DNA from: Tenodera sinensis
Taxonomy: Eukaryota; Arthropoda; Insecta; Mantodea; Mantidae
Assembly: GCA_030765045.1 (NCBI GenBank)
Contig: CM060962.1
Coordinates: forward strand, 165,096,194-165,160,193
Direction: 5' to 3'
Length of the DNA: 64,000 bases
The notes under the pieces: model-generated
The model's database searches: none
Told to the model about the DNA's origin: nothing
What the model saw: the letters and a program-made list of their open reading frames with translations, nothing else
Translations under genes and position numbers: made by a program
Part shown: positions 49,376 to 58,990 of the stretch, piece by piece
How the letters are laid out: every line of letters begins with the position of its first letter
Position numbering within the stretch: the stretch's first letter is position 1

Positions 49376-49659
49376 AATATGAGCTGATGGGTATTTGAAG
49401 TTGCACTTTTAATAGGTGCATACCTTCGCATCGTGGCACCATATCTACTACGCTAAACAGGCAGGCTACGGAGTTTGCCCGCTTGCTCCCTCCAACTGCA
49501 GTGGACATGATCAGTGGCGTGCATACGCTCAAACAATTTTAAGGCTTAGCTATGTAATTTGTAATCCTAGACCATAGGTTTCCTATCTCAAATTGATTGT
49601 CTATGAACCTTCTATTACCAGTAAAATTCGTGCGGTGTTATTCATTTACATCCTGTATA

Positions 49660-51390
49660 TATGGAACCTGTACCCTTGCGGTCTGATAAACAATCAGTTG
49701 CTGTAAGGATTATACTGCGAAACATCCAGTTCACCATTTGTAACGTATAGTTGCCTCCGTCCCAGGACTTCTCGCCTATTGATTTCGAATATCTACTTTC
49801 CCAGTTACCAACACCATTTCTGTTGGTGGGAGACTTCAGTGTCACCACCCACTTTGGGGTTCTAGTTGCGCTTGTGCGAGAGGCAACCTAATCCCTGATT
49901 TCTTGGACAATTACAGCCTAGCTCTCCTCAACACTGGAGAGCCAACATTTCTTTCAGGCTTCTTCAATAGTTTCTCACGCCTTGATCTTGCAATTTGTTC
50001 ACCACAGTTCCTTACAATGGAATGTCATATCTAATTTACCTTCTAGCCACCATTTTCCATGTCCTTTAAGTCTCTTAACGCAAGATACATGTTCCACCCG
50101 TATGCCTAGATGGCGTTTAGACTATGCCAACTGGAACCTTTACACCCAGTTGGCCTTGTTTACTTACAATAAGCACGACTCAGTGAATTGATTTGGCGCA
50201 GTATTTCACCGAGAGGATTCTTTCTGTTGCTGAGCAATCTATTCCACGGCCGACTTCCCACTTCCGTGGATTTCCTGTACCTTGGTGGACAAATGAATGT
50301 CAAAATGCCATTCGTGCTCGAAGGCGTGCTCTTAAGGCTTTTCAACGTCACCCTACATTGGATGACCTAATCCAATACAAGAAAATGTGCGCCAGGTTCA
50401 GACAAGTCATTAAGGATAGCAAAAAGACATAATGGAGGAAATTTATAGCTTCATTTAACCGACATGCACCTGCCTCTGTTGTATGGGACAAGTTAAGGCG
50501 CGTAGCCGGTAAATCGACCCATATACCAATTGCGGGTTTGAAAATAGCTACAGGAGCTGTTTTTGATCCATTTAATGTAGCCAACACGATTGGCAGTGCA
50601 TTCGCTCAAGTGTCTAGCACGGATAGCTACTCCCCTGAGTTCCTTCTACTTAAAACTCAGGTGGAATCTCAAGGCTTCGCGTTTCGTTCTAGAAATCTAG
50701 ATGATTACAATCGCCTTTTCATTATGGCGGAGTTAGAACATTCTCTTTCGTCTTCGCGACTATCACCGCCAGGACCGGACGGTATTCACGAACAAATGCA
50801 GCTCTCTCCTGAAGTAAAGGCTTTCCTGTTCTAGGTATATAATCGTGTTTTGGTTGACAGTGTAGTTCCAGAAAATTTGCGGTGGGAGGGGGGGGGCGCC
50901 ACTGTTATACCCACTCTGAAAACCGGAACGTATCGCCTTCTCTCCCCCCCCCCCCCAGCTACTGCCCTATTTCCCTCATCAGTTTGCAAGGTGATGGAAC
51001 GCATGACCAACGGACGATTGGTATGGCGGTTAGAAACTCGTAACCAACTGATTAACATTCGGAGCGGTTTTCGACGATGCCCTCGAACTGCAGACCATCT
51101 TGTGTCATCGACAAATAATAAACGGATTTATGAAGAACTCTCAAACCGTTGGCATATTTTTCGATCTCGAAAAGGCTTATGAACGCGCTGGTGAGCAGGA
51201 ATTCTACGCTCCCTGGTTACCTGGAACATACGTGGACGCCTACCGATGCTCATTCAGGAGTTTATCAATATATCACGTTTTCCGAGTAAGGTTCGGCTCA
51301 GTTTTTTTTTTTTTAAAGGCATTTTGTTCAGGAGGAGAAAGTGCCTCAGGGCACCTATATTGTCACGCTGTTTGCTATAGCAATTAACTA
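49660..51390 (+). pseudogene. LINE ORF2: rest of endonuclease and RT (first part)
   Basis: Resumes after the IS630 element with AVRIILRNIQFTICNV, LPTPFLLVGDFSV (endonuclease GDF motif) and NSFSRLDLAIC (SxLD-like end of the domain). Then 50193-50432 (VPWWTNECQNAIRARRRALK), 50538-50834 (LSPPGPDGIHEQM) and 50850-51090 (KVMERMTNGRLVWRL; GFRRCPRTADHL). The RT motif FFDLEKAYE follows at about 51160 and QEEKVPQGTY at 51330. Several frameshifts. It ends at TA 51389-51390. Confidence 0.88.
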
Positions 51391-52573
51391 CGAGGGCCGT
51401 CTCAAAAGTAACTTGCACTATTTTTTTAAATCCGCGCGGTAGGCGGAAAAAGTCTGAAAGTCCCAGGGTATATAGGTATGGGTGTAGTAGCAGCACCGTA
51501 AAATTCCTAGGCCCCTAAGTTTATTGTTTGGACATTAAAACGGCAGTAACAATAGAGACTCCAATCGTTCCTACCGCCGATTGCGAAGTTCGCGCTGTAA
51601 TCCGTTTTCTGACGGGAAAACATAAATGTGCGACTGAAATTCATTGCGAGTTGTCCAGTGTTTATGCAAAAGACGTTTTGTCAAGACAAATGGTTTCTCG
51701 TTGACCCCAATCGTTCATTGAAGGGAGAACAACATTACACAATGAGCAATGAAGTGGCCGACCCTCCACTTCCCTCGGTCCGGATATTGTTGACGAGGTT
51801 CGAGCAGTCGTGAACACCGATCAGCGCCTTACACTTGATGCAGGTTTGTTTCAACTTCCTCCGTATATTGAAATAAGCGGTGCATCGCTTCACAGGATTA
51901 TTTCTAAGAATCTGTGTCTGTCGAAACTGTGTGCAAGTTGTGGAAACGTATGGATGAGGCAACTCCAAAAAAAAAAAAAGGAAAACGTTGTTGCATCGGC
52001 TGTCAAGGTCATCACAACGATATTCTGGGATTCGAAGGGAGTACTGTTAATCGATTACCTGCTCCATGGGACCACGATGACAGCTGCTTGCTATTGTGAG
52101 GTGCTGAGAAAACTCAAAAGAGCCATACAAAACAAAAGGAAGGGAAAGTTGAGCAAAACAGTTTCTCTGATCCACGATAACACTCGCCCGCACGCTGCTC
52201 GTGAAACTCAAGCCCTTTTGAGCAGTTTCGATGGAATGTTTTCGGTCATCCATCTAGTGCACCTGACCTTGCACCGAGTGATTACCATCTTTTTCCGGAG
52301 TTGCAGCAACATCTTGGGGGAAGGCGCTTCGTAAATGACGAAGAACTGAAACAAGAAGTGGACAGATGGCTATCCAGTTTGGCGGGAGAGTGGTTTGACA
52401 TTGGGTTAAAAAAACTGTTACCACGGTATCAAAATGTATTTAGCATCAAGGAAATTATGTGGAAAAATTGGTACTGAATGTAGCTTTCAAAATATACCTA
52501 CCCTTTTTAAAATATTTAAACGTTTTGTTATTTTTTTAAAAAATAGTGCAAGTTACTTTTGAGACGCCCCTCG
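51391..52573 (+). mobile_element. Mariner element inserted in LINE RT
   Basis: The TIRs are CGAGGGCCGTCTCAAAAGTA (left) and CGAGGGGCGTCTCAAAAGTA (right, inward), flanked by TA 51389-51390 and 52574-52575. The plus-strand transposase includes an N-terminal part (51628-51813) and 51810-52334 with KVITTIFWDSKGVLLIDYLL and SLIHDNTRPHAA (second Asp). Then, frameshifted, SPDLAPSDYHLF (third Asp) and the end NVFSIKEIMWKNW. The region with the first catalytic Asp is deleted before VKVITT. Without the element the LINE frame reads on through AIAINYIWK. Confidence 0.93.
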
Positions 52574-53571
52574 TACATCTGGAAATGTGTTTCACGTGGA
52601 GTTTCATTTTTAAAAAAATATTTTGTTTAACGACGCGGTCAATTGCCAGGATCACACCAGGATCCGGGTGTGCCGGAACTTCGTCCCGCAGAAGACCTGG
52701 AGTTTCGTCATGCCTATTCGTGGACGACTTCGCCGCCTATTGTACTTCTCAGCGCTCGGCGTTTTTACAACGGCGCCTGTAGATATGTTTAGACAACCTT
52801 CGAGAATGGAGCTCAAAATACGGCTTTCGTTTCTCAACTGGCGCCGTAAGAGACGATTACCATCTTCGCTTCATTTCGGTCCAGATTCACTTCCCTTCGC
52901 AGATGAGATGTATTTCGGGGGTTGATCTTAGATAGGAAGCTTAGTTGGTCATCGCATATAGCACAACTAAGAGCACGATGTGGCCGTTCCTTGAATATCT
53001 TGCAGGTACTGAATGGCAAATCGTGGGGACCGGATCGGACAATTTTGCTGCGAAAGTATCACGAAATAGTCTGATCCCAACTAGACTGTGGGTGTATTGT
53101 TTATTCGTCAGCACGACCATTTGTGTTGAGAAGATTAGACGTGGTCCATAATAGGGGCATACGCACGGCAATAGGAGCTTTTCCAACAAGCCCAGTTGTG
53201 AACCTTTACGCCTAATCCGCAGAACCTCCTCTGCAATATCAGCATTATATTCTCTTAGCAAATTATGATTGTGCGCTTAGATGTATGCCTAAGCACTCAA
53301 CATTCGCTTCATTCTTCACTACCACGCTAAGAGAACGATATAGGAAAAGCATAGTCCCAAGCTAGCGGGTTTTCGTTTCCAGGAGCTTCTAAGGAAGCTT
53401 GCAATTGAAATGCCTAAGATATTTCCCAAGGGCAAGAAGCCCTAGCCCCCTTGGTTACCTGGCCCGCCCCATGTAGATATTGGGACGACCGTACACCGGA
53501 AGTCCACGATGCCTACCTCTAGTATTCGCGCTTGTTTTTTAGAATTTTTGTCAGGCTACACTGACCGACGT
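52574..53571 (+). pseudogene. LINE ORF2: RT active site and thumb
   Basis: Contains SSCLFVDDFAAYC near 52700, the RT catalytic F-V-D-D, then LILDRKLSWSSHIAQLRARC and GCIVYSSARPFVLRRLDVVH. More broken frames lead towards RNase H. It is interrupted at 53571 by the 51-bp retroposon tail. Confidence 0.88.
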
Positions 53572-53622
53572 GGGCCCTAATGACCTAGCTGTCGACGGGC
53601 CCTTAAACCCTACTCACTCACT
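53572..53622 (+). mobile_element. 51-bp retroposon tail with perfect 13-bp TSD
   Basis: The insert is GGGCCCTAATGACCTAG, CTGTCGACGGGCCCTTAAAC, then CCTACTCACTCACT. It is flanked by CACTGACCGACGT at 53559-53571 and 53623-53635. It shows that the GGGCCC core plus ACTC run is a true 3' end used in target-primed insertion, here extremely 5'-truncated. Confidence 0.95.
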
Positions 53623-53635
53623 CACTGACCGACGT

Positions 53636-53748
53636 TTTATTTACACCGATGGATCAAAGAGCACCAGCGGTGTTGGATGTGCTTATGTTTATGGAACCGA
53701 ACCACACACATTCGGTTTTCATAATAGCACTTCCATTTATACTGCAGA
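53636..53748 (+). pseudogene. LINE ORF2: RNase H start
   Basis: Encodes FIYTDGSKSTSGVGCAYV (first catalytic Asp of RNase H) to STSIYTA. It is cut at ACTGCAGA (53741-53748) and resumes at 58616. Confidence 0.92.
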
Positions 53749-53856
53749 CATGGACGTCGGCAGACCTTTTTTCAGGGAGGAGCCACATGTTGGAAGTTTG
53801 TAATCAAACAATACTAATTCTTATTCTGTTGCCAAAAACTATAAATGGTATGAATT

Positions 53857-55224
53857 ACACCGTTCTGCATGGACTTCACTTTTTTAAAGTGAATGAGCAT
53901 TTCTGAATCACATTTTCACACTCATTGCAAAACTGAAATCCGTTTTCACGTACCACGTCAGAATTTTTTGCAATTCAAAACTTTATGCTTTGAATTTTTT
54001 TTCGTAATTCACATACTGTAGTAATATTACCACGGGCTTATCGTTTGTTAGAAAGGCTCAACAGCTTATAAGTTAAACTTTATTACTTAAAATATGAAAT
54101 AATATAACTATTACTATGTTTATATTTTTATATGTATTAAAATCCAACTATATCCGCCCTAGGGGGTGTACAAAAATGTCGTGGTGATAACACATGCAAT
54201 GTTTATTCTTGGATATGTTTATCTACAGTATCAGATATGTTGCCATCTGCGTCCAGTAGCACTGAAACTGAATCTCCAGTGGATCATACTAAACTTATGA
54301 ACCAGATAACTCTGATGAGGATAGATGTTTTAATCAAAGTGAGCTTAATGATTTAGTGAGGGATTTAAATTTGCCTAAAGAATCAGCAGAACGTTTAGGC
54401 TCTAGGTTAAAAGAGAAGAAAAGGAAGTGTTGGCTGAGGGTACATATTTTTCATGGTATAGGCATAATGAGAAGAAACTTGTCCCTTTTATGCTGAAGAA
54501 GAAAATTTGGTGTTTTGCCAAGACACCCCTGCTGTCTTCAAATGTTGTGTTATAAATCCAAAGAGTGTAGGTTTTTCATAGAGTCTTCTCAAAAAGTCTT
54601 AAAGGTGTTTTGCTTCATAATGGAAACATTCATTCTTCCATTCCTGTAGCCCACTCTCTTCTTTTAATGGAGACACATGAAAATGTTACATTTTTGTTAC
54701 AAGAACTACAGTACGAAAACCATCAATGGCTAGCCCGTGTAGATTTCAAGACTATTGGACTATTACTTGGTCAGCAGGCTGATTTCGCAAAATATCCTTG
54801 TTTCTTATTTGAAAGGGATAGCAGAGCTAAGTCAGTACACTCAGAAAGGAAACAGTGGCCACGTAAGACTAATTTAACACTGAGCAAAAAACAGAAAAGA
54901 AAGACACACACATATATATCTGAACAATATGCGAGGTCAAAGAGGAGAAAATTTGAAGTGCAATATTGATAGAAGGTTATGAATGTGTTTATAATTATTA
55001 TTAATTAGTGGCAAATAACAAATTATAATTATGGCCTAGTTTTTCATACAAAATTCTTGTTGAAAGTAATTTTATTACATTTTTAATTTATGAACATTTT
55101 GAAAACCTGACATGATGGGAGGAAATGGAGATTATTTTCGAATTCAGCACACAAAAAAATCTGTTTAGGATCACCTATCAGATTCAAAAAAACAAAAAAT
55201 AACTTTTGAAATACAGAACGGTGT
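53857..55224 (+). mobile_element. ~1.37-kb element with ACACCGTTCTG ends carrying a pseudogene
   Basis: Inverted ends ACACCGTTCTG at 53857-53867 and 55214-55224. It lies in the middle of MITE copy A and holds the second copy of the uncharacterised family (54225-54962). The target duplication is not clear, so the element class is open. Confidence 0.55.
54225..54962 (+). pseudogene. Second copy of the uncharacterised arthropod family (see 4660-7130)
   Basis: Plus strand, frameshifted. QSELNDLVRDLNLPKESAER then LGSRLKE, GTYFSWYRHNE, EEENLVFCQDT, then 54610-54969 with LHNGNIHSSIPVAHSLLLME and HQWLARVDFKTIGLLLGQQA, then KYPCFLFERDS and KQWPRKTN. The order equals that of the minus copy at 6720-6200. 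The conserved C-terminal half (GPQIREL, VSDEMGERFH) is missing, replaced by a Lys/Arg-rich end (KKQKRKTHTYISEQYARSKR). Confidence 0.72.
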
Positions 55225-55419
55225 TATAGTATTAGTTGTGGATAACTGTATTAATTAGTGCTAAATAAAAACTGTTCTTTATATTAAAATTTAAAAAACC
55301 AGTCCAATAGTAATTGTAATTGACTGTACGTTAATATAATTAATTTCCAAGGGGGGCTGCGGCGCGCCCTTGCCCCCGTTCCCGATGCCCATGGAAGTTC
55401 GCATTATCAGTAATTTCAT

Positions 55420-55813
55420 TGCACCAGAGAAACGCTTCATGTGAAAGAGTTTTTTTTTTTTTTTCTTTTTTTGACTGGGTTTAACAAAAACCAAAATTAG
55501 AAACACATTGGCACTAGATACGGTAAATGGACTTATTCTGTCATCTCAGTTTATGAAAGAATGTGGTAGGTCCGAAAATCTGCAAGTCATCGAGAAGATG
55601 TTAAAGTTTATCTCAACAAATTTGTTGTTAGCTAATGCTGGATTTCTGACAATGAAGTCATTAATCCTCTTTCTCTCCAATATACACTATACAACAAATT
55701 TGTATAATGCTCCAGCAGATGAGGAAGATGAACTTTCAGATGCATTGTGCAAGACACATAAAATACTGGTTGAGGTCATCAATCTTGTAAGTGGATACCA
55801 TGAACATCAATAG
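55420..55813 (+). pseudogene. Possible hAT transposase C-terminal remnant
   Basis: Around 55430-55570 the frames read ASCERVF, a poly-T tract of about 20 bp, then TKIRNTLALDTVNGLILSSQ. This order resembles the hAT dimerisation domain (SERVFS, then TKTRN...L). After the 66-bp LINE tail at 55626-55691 the frame continues (NAPADEEDELSDALCKTHKI). Identification is tentative. Confidence 0.4.
55626..55691 (-). mobile_element. 66-bp LINE 3' end, minus strand, 12-bp TSD
   Basis: The minus strand matches the last 65 bases of the LINE at 3866-4509 (AGAGGATTAATGACTTCATT; CCAGCATTAGCTAACA). It is flanked by CAACAAATTTGT at 55614-55625 and 55692-55703. It adds another case of extreme 5' truncation. Confidence 0.93.
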
Positions 55814-57325
55814 CATTACATTTTCATAAGTGTTATGCTGATATTTTTGTTGTTGAGTATTTGGTTTATGATGCCTGATAATTTTAAATCCAAATCTATA
55901 ATTTTGAGTTGCTGGTACAATAATTTTACTTTCAAAGATTGGCAACCCTGATATACATTCATCAACCTGAGAAGTAGTTATGTGTTCTGTGCTGAGTTTC
56001 TCGATGATGTAGTACACGTGATCTGTATTTGTACAGGTTGGTGTTGCGTGGTATATGCATGTGTTGGCCACACGGAACACTTAGTAGTTGGCCATCTACA
56101 AATTGGCACATAACACCACACCATCTGCTTAATGTGTTCCAAATCATCGGTAGTGTGCAGTATCCAGATAAAAACATCTATGGCCATTAGTAAGTTTAGC
56201 TACAAAATCTTTTTACTAGCTACAATGACATTATCTTTCAGAGTAATAGAAAGTGCTATCATCCACACCAAACTTTTGAGTTTATTTGTCAAAATTATGC
56301 AATAGTTGCTCTAGGATCAATATGATATACAGTGGTCTTCAACCTAAAAATGCATTAAAACGACCTAAATAAACAACGAATGACTAAAAATCATCATTTG
56401 CACTATTCACTTAAACTTTATCACTGAATACACACAATTTGTTACAAACAGCCTTTTTAAGTTCTGAGAATTGAGGCACTGTCAACCATTACGATTTATA
56501 CATTGAGAAGTTTCTTTCAACTTCAACAGAAGATACTGTGCATACTTCAAACAAAAAAGATATATGTTGGTTTCCTGCTCTTCTTCATCAAGGGAATACG
56601 TACTTCTCATCTGACAGTACATTGGCAATCCTGCAGTTGTGAAGTGTGAAAATTGCCATAGTTACATCTTGTTGATTTAATAGCAACTGTTTTAATTTAA
56701 TCTGACTAAATGTGCTTTTTCTAACTGAAATAATGCCAATACTAAATCTCTGCGATCCTCACTGGATAGTATGTATAATTGCAGGATATGTCTCACGCTA
56801 ATAAATTCAACAGTATCGGATTTATTGCAGAATACACTCCAAACAGACCTAACACAATTTTTGTCTTGGTCATGTCGCATTTGCTCTCAGAATATCAACT
56901 ATGGCCCAAATCACTCAGTCATATAAGGTAATTTTAAAAATATTCTTTAGGTCATCAAAATCCAGCCCTAATAACCAGAGGTAGGACAAATATCAACTGA
57001 ACAGGGAATCAGCATAACTACTTGTACCACTCTATGTAGTAATCGTAACAACGTATTACATACACGCACCTAAGGTTGTACAGATGAGTCAGTAATTCGA
57101 CTGTAGTACAGGCAGTGAAGAGTTGCTTGCTGTGCATTCTGTGCTTACATTATGTTCTGTACTATACAAGTTCAGTATGCTGGAATCATTACTTTCTGAC
57201 ACATTAAAAACATTAGTGGAAGAATTTGGTACAAACAATTTCACTGCGAATGGAGAAAACATGCGCTAGGGAATTGTCCTCAGGGTCAACTACTCCAGAT
57301 CAAGAGACACGACACTTTAAGAACA
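55814..57325. other. No confidently recognised feature
   Basis: Minus ORFs near 55740-56190 and 56692-56880 have no recognised domain. Part of 56500-56900 might be a decayed hAT (zf-MYM type) C-terminus, but motif support is too weak to call. Confidence 0.35.
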
Positions 57326-57766
57326 TTGCTGGCAAATGGTCTTCACTTGAAGGGCTTGGACGTGTATGAAGAAGTACACTGCATGGCTGATAACGACAGT
57401 AACAGGCATGTTGACATCATCTGCATCAATAGAAAAAAGGATGATGCAGAAATTGTGGATCCAACAATCCAGTTTGAACAATCACCTAAACAGCCTGAGG
57501 AAGTTGAAGCAGAAAAGAAGCGGATTTATGAACCAACCATACAATATTTTATGGACAAATATAAACTTAAAAAAATTGTTGTAAGTGGTCTGCTTTTTGG
57601 TGCACGGGGAACCATCACAAAACATTTTGTTTCATGGCGGGGGAAATCCAAATTGGAAAAAAGAATAGAATCACAGATTGTTACAACAATAATCAAATAT
57701 TCTGCAGCTATTTTGAAAAACCATCTTTATGGGAAACACATTGTTGAATTACTTTATCTAAATTGA
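57326..57766 (+). pseudogene. LINE C-terminal domain (R2-like, REL-endonuclease type)
   Basis: The 146-aa frame carries NRHVDIICINRKKDDAEIVD, PTIQFEQSPKQPEEVEAEKK, YEPTIQYFMDKYKLKKI and SGLLFGARGTITKHFVSW, ending ILKNHLYGKHIVEL. This PD-(D/E)xK-like C-terminal block is repeated in arthropod genomes and resembles the end of R2/NeSL-type LINE proteins. No RT sequence precedes it (stops at 57180-57320), so it is a fragment. It lies inside the MITE-bounded unit. Confidence 0.62.
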
Positions 57767-57919
57767 TAGTGCTATAATTGTTATGTTTTATACAATTGTT
57801 GCTGTTATTTTTTATTGTCTTTGTTATATTTGCTATCCATTATTTCTGAATGAGATTAATTATTATTTGTAGTATTCTGTGTCGCTAGACAAACTCTAAA
57901 TAGGGTCAGATGATCAAAT

Positions 57920-58195
57920 AAAAAAAATGTAGATTGTGTCATTCATAAGTATCAAATTACAAAGAAAATTGTTAAAACAGCACTGTGATACAAAAAAAAA
58001 CTATAAATCACTTGTTACCTCGTCAGGCAGTAAGAAGGTAGAAGAACAAGAAAGTTCACAATCACATTCAGAGTTCTTTGAAGTTCTGTGTGAAATAATG
58101 ATACATACCAATTTATAAACTACACTATCCTGTGTTCATTAACTTCATTAACAAATATACTAAATTTGACAAAAACACAGACCAATGAGAAGATA
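57920..58195 (+). pseudogene. CGGBP1-like/hAT N-terminal fragment
   Basis: Frames with shifts encode KLLKQHCDTKKNYKSL (zinc-finger half), SHSEFFEVLCEIMIHTNL and NKYTKFD. It is collinear with 30090-30330 and so a second copy of that family, truncated after the N-terminal third. Confidence 0.72.
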
Positions 58196-58369
58196 CACAA
58201 CATCTAAATATTTACATACTTGGCAATACTCATGTATCTGTTATGTCTATTTTTAAATTATATTTACGGTTACACCTCTGACTTTGATGTTTACAGTTCC
58301 ATGTTACCTGTGTCACCCCTTCCCCTCTCTGCACTGTCCACACATAGTTGCAGCACCCACACATTGCAA

Positions 58370-58615
58370 CATGGGCATCAGCAGACTTTGCTAGGGGGGC
58401 ACGTTGGAAGTTTGCAATCAAATAATATTAATTTATTATTTTGTAGTCAAAAGTTATATTTGTTGCACATAATCGTATTAATCTGTGCTAAATAAACATT
58501 TTTCTTTACATTAAAATTAAAATAATAGTCTAATAGTCAGTAATTGATTGCACATTAACTTCATTAATTTCCAGGGGAGGCTGCGGCAGCCCCCCCCCCT
58601 TTTGCAATGCCCATA
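58370..58615 (+). mobile_element. MITE copy B (CATGGGCGTC family)
   Basis: It starts CATGGGCATCAGCAGACTTT and contains GTTGGAAGTTTGCAATCAAA and GTTGCACATAATCGTATTAA. It ends in the GGAGGCTGCGGCAGCCCCCC hairpin and GCAATGCCCATA. It is a complete family member of 246 bp. Confidence 0.92.
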
Positions 58616-58990
58616 ACTGCAGAGCTGTATGCAATATACCAAGCCATTTTATATGTGCGCCATCGTAAATTAGGTGACTGCCTGATTTTGAGTGATTCTC
58701 TTAGTGCACTTCAGAGCCTTCGTGAGCTGTACAACTCCCATCCTATTGTACAACCTATCCAGGATGCCCTTCATGTTTTACACGCTTCTGGTGTTAACGT
58801 AGTGTGTGCAGGGGTTCCTGGTCACATAGGTTTGCTGCAGAATGAAATAACAGATTTGGCAGCAGAAGCAGAAACCACAGAACCCAGTATTGCCACCTCT
58901 CGTCAGAAGACTTTAGGCTTGAGGTGTGGAGAGCAGTGCTGTCATGCTGGCATGAAGAGTGGTCAGCTCTCTGCGGTTTGTCTGTTGTGC
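58616..58990 (+). pseudogene. LINE ORF2: RNase H, remainder
   Basis: Encodes TAELYAIYQAILYVRHRK (catalytic Glu), CLILSDSLSALQSL (catalytic Asp) and VPGHIGLLQNEITDLAAEAE (C-terminal RNase H, with Trp to Gly before VPGH). After a frameshift comes VWRAVLSCWHEEWSALCGLS. It is cut by the hAT at 58991. Confidence 0.92.

Larger units (their letters stand above)
46296..49659 (+). mobile_element. IS630/mariner-type element, ~90-bp TIRs, TA target
   Basis: The left end is TGCAGGCTGTAAATGAATAA; the right end read inward is TATACAGGATGTAAATGAAT. Similarity runs about 85 bp on each side (46296-46381 and 49567-49659), including CACCGCACGAATTTTACTGG. It lies within LINE ORF2. Content is an unassigned 5' stretch (46386-47224), the transposase (47225-48272), an RTE-like LINE inserted right after the stop (48276-48840) and a polypurine tract (49195-49375). 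The intrinsic element would be roughly 2.8 kb without the LINE. Confidence 0.9.
53749..55393 (+). mobile_element. MITE copy A, interrupted by a TIR element
   Basis: The 5' part 53749-53850 (CACATGTTGGAAGTTTGTAA) and the 3' part 55225-55393 (GTGGATAACTGTATTAATTA; AGGGGGGCTGCGGCGCGCCC; CGATGCCCATG) together equal one MITE of the 32317-32575 family. Between them lies the element at 53857-55224. Confidence 0.85.
53749..58615. mobile_element. 4.87-kb unit bounded by hAT MITE ends, TSD ACTGCAGA
   Basis: The outer left end is CATGGACGTCGGCAGACC; the outer right end is GCAATGCCCATA (family consensus GACGCCCATG). The exact octamer ACTGCAGA flanks it at 53741-53748 and 58616-58623. Dropping one octamer rejoins the LINE RNase H frame (..SIYTA + ELYAIYQA..). 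Inside are MITE copy A (53749-55393), unrelated DNA (55394-58369) and a complete MITE copy B (58370-58615). The inner flanks of A (GAAGTTCG) and B (CATTGCAA) do not match each other or the outer TSD. This suggests that the pair moved as one unit, though later recombination is possible. Confidence 0.75.

Noticed and set aside
49161..49532. Ser/Phe/Leu-rich minus ORF resembling a membrane protein
   Set aside because: Translation of a polypurine tract opposite strand; no conserved domain.
55508..55813. 101-aa ORF taken as one gene
   Set aside because: The frame runs through an inserted 66-bp LINE tail with TSD, so it cannot be an ancestral gene as such.
56500..56900. zf-MYM/hAT dimerisation domain on the minus strand
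   Set aside because: Only a loose S-F-S-x-x-K-like pattern across stops; insufficient.
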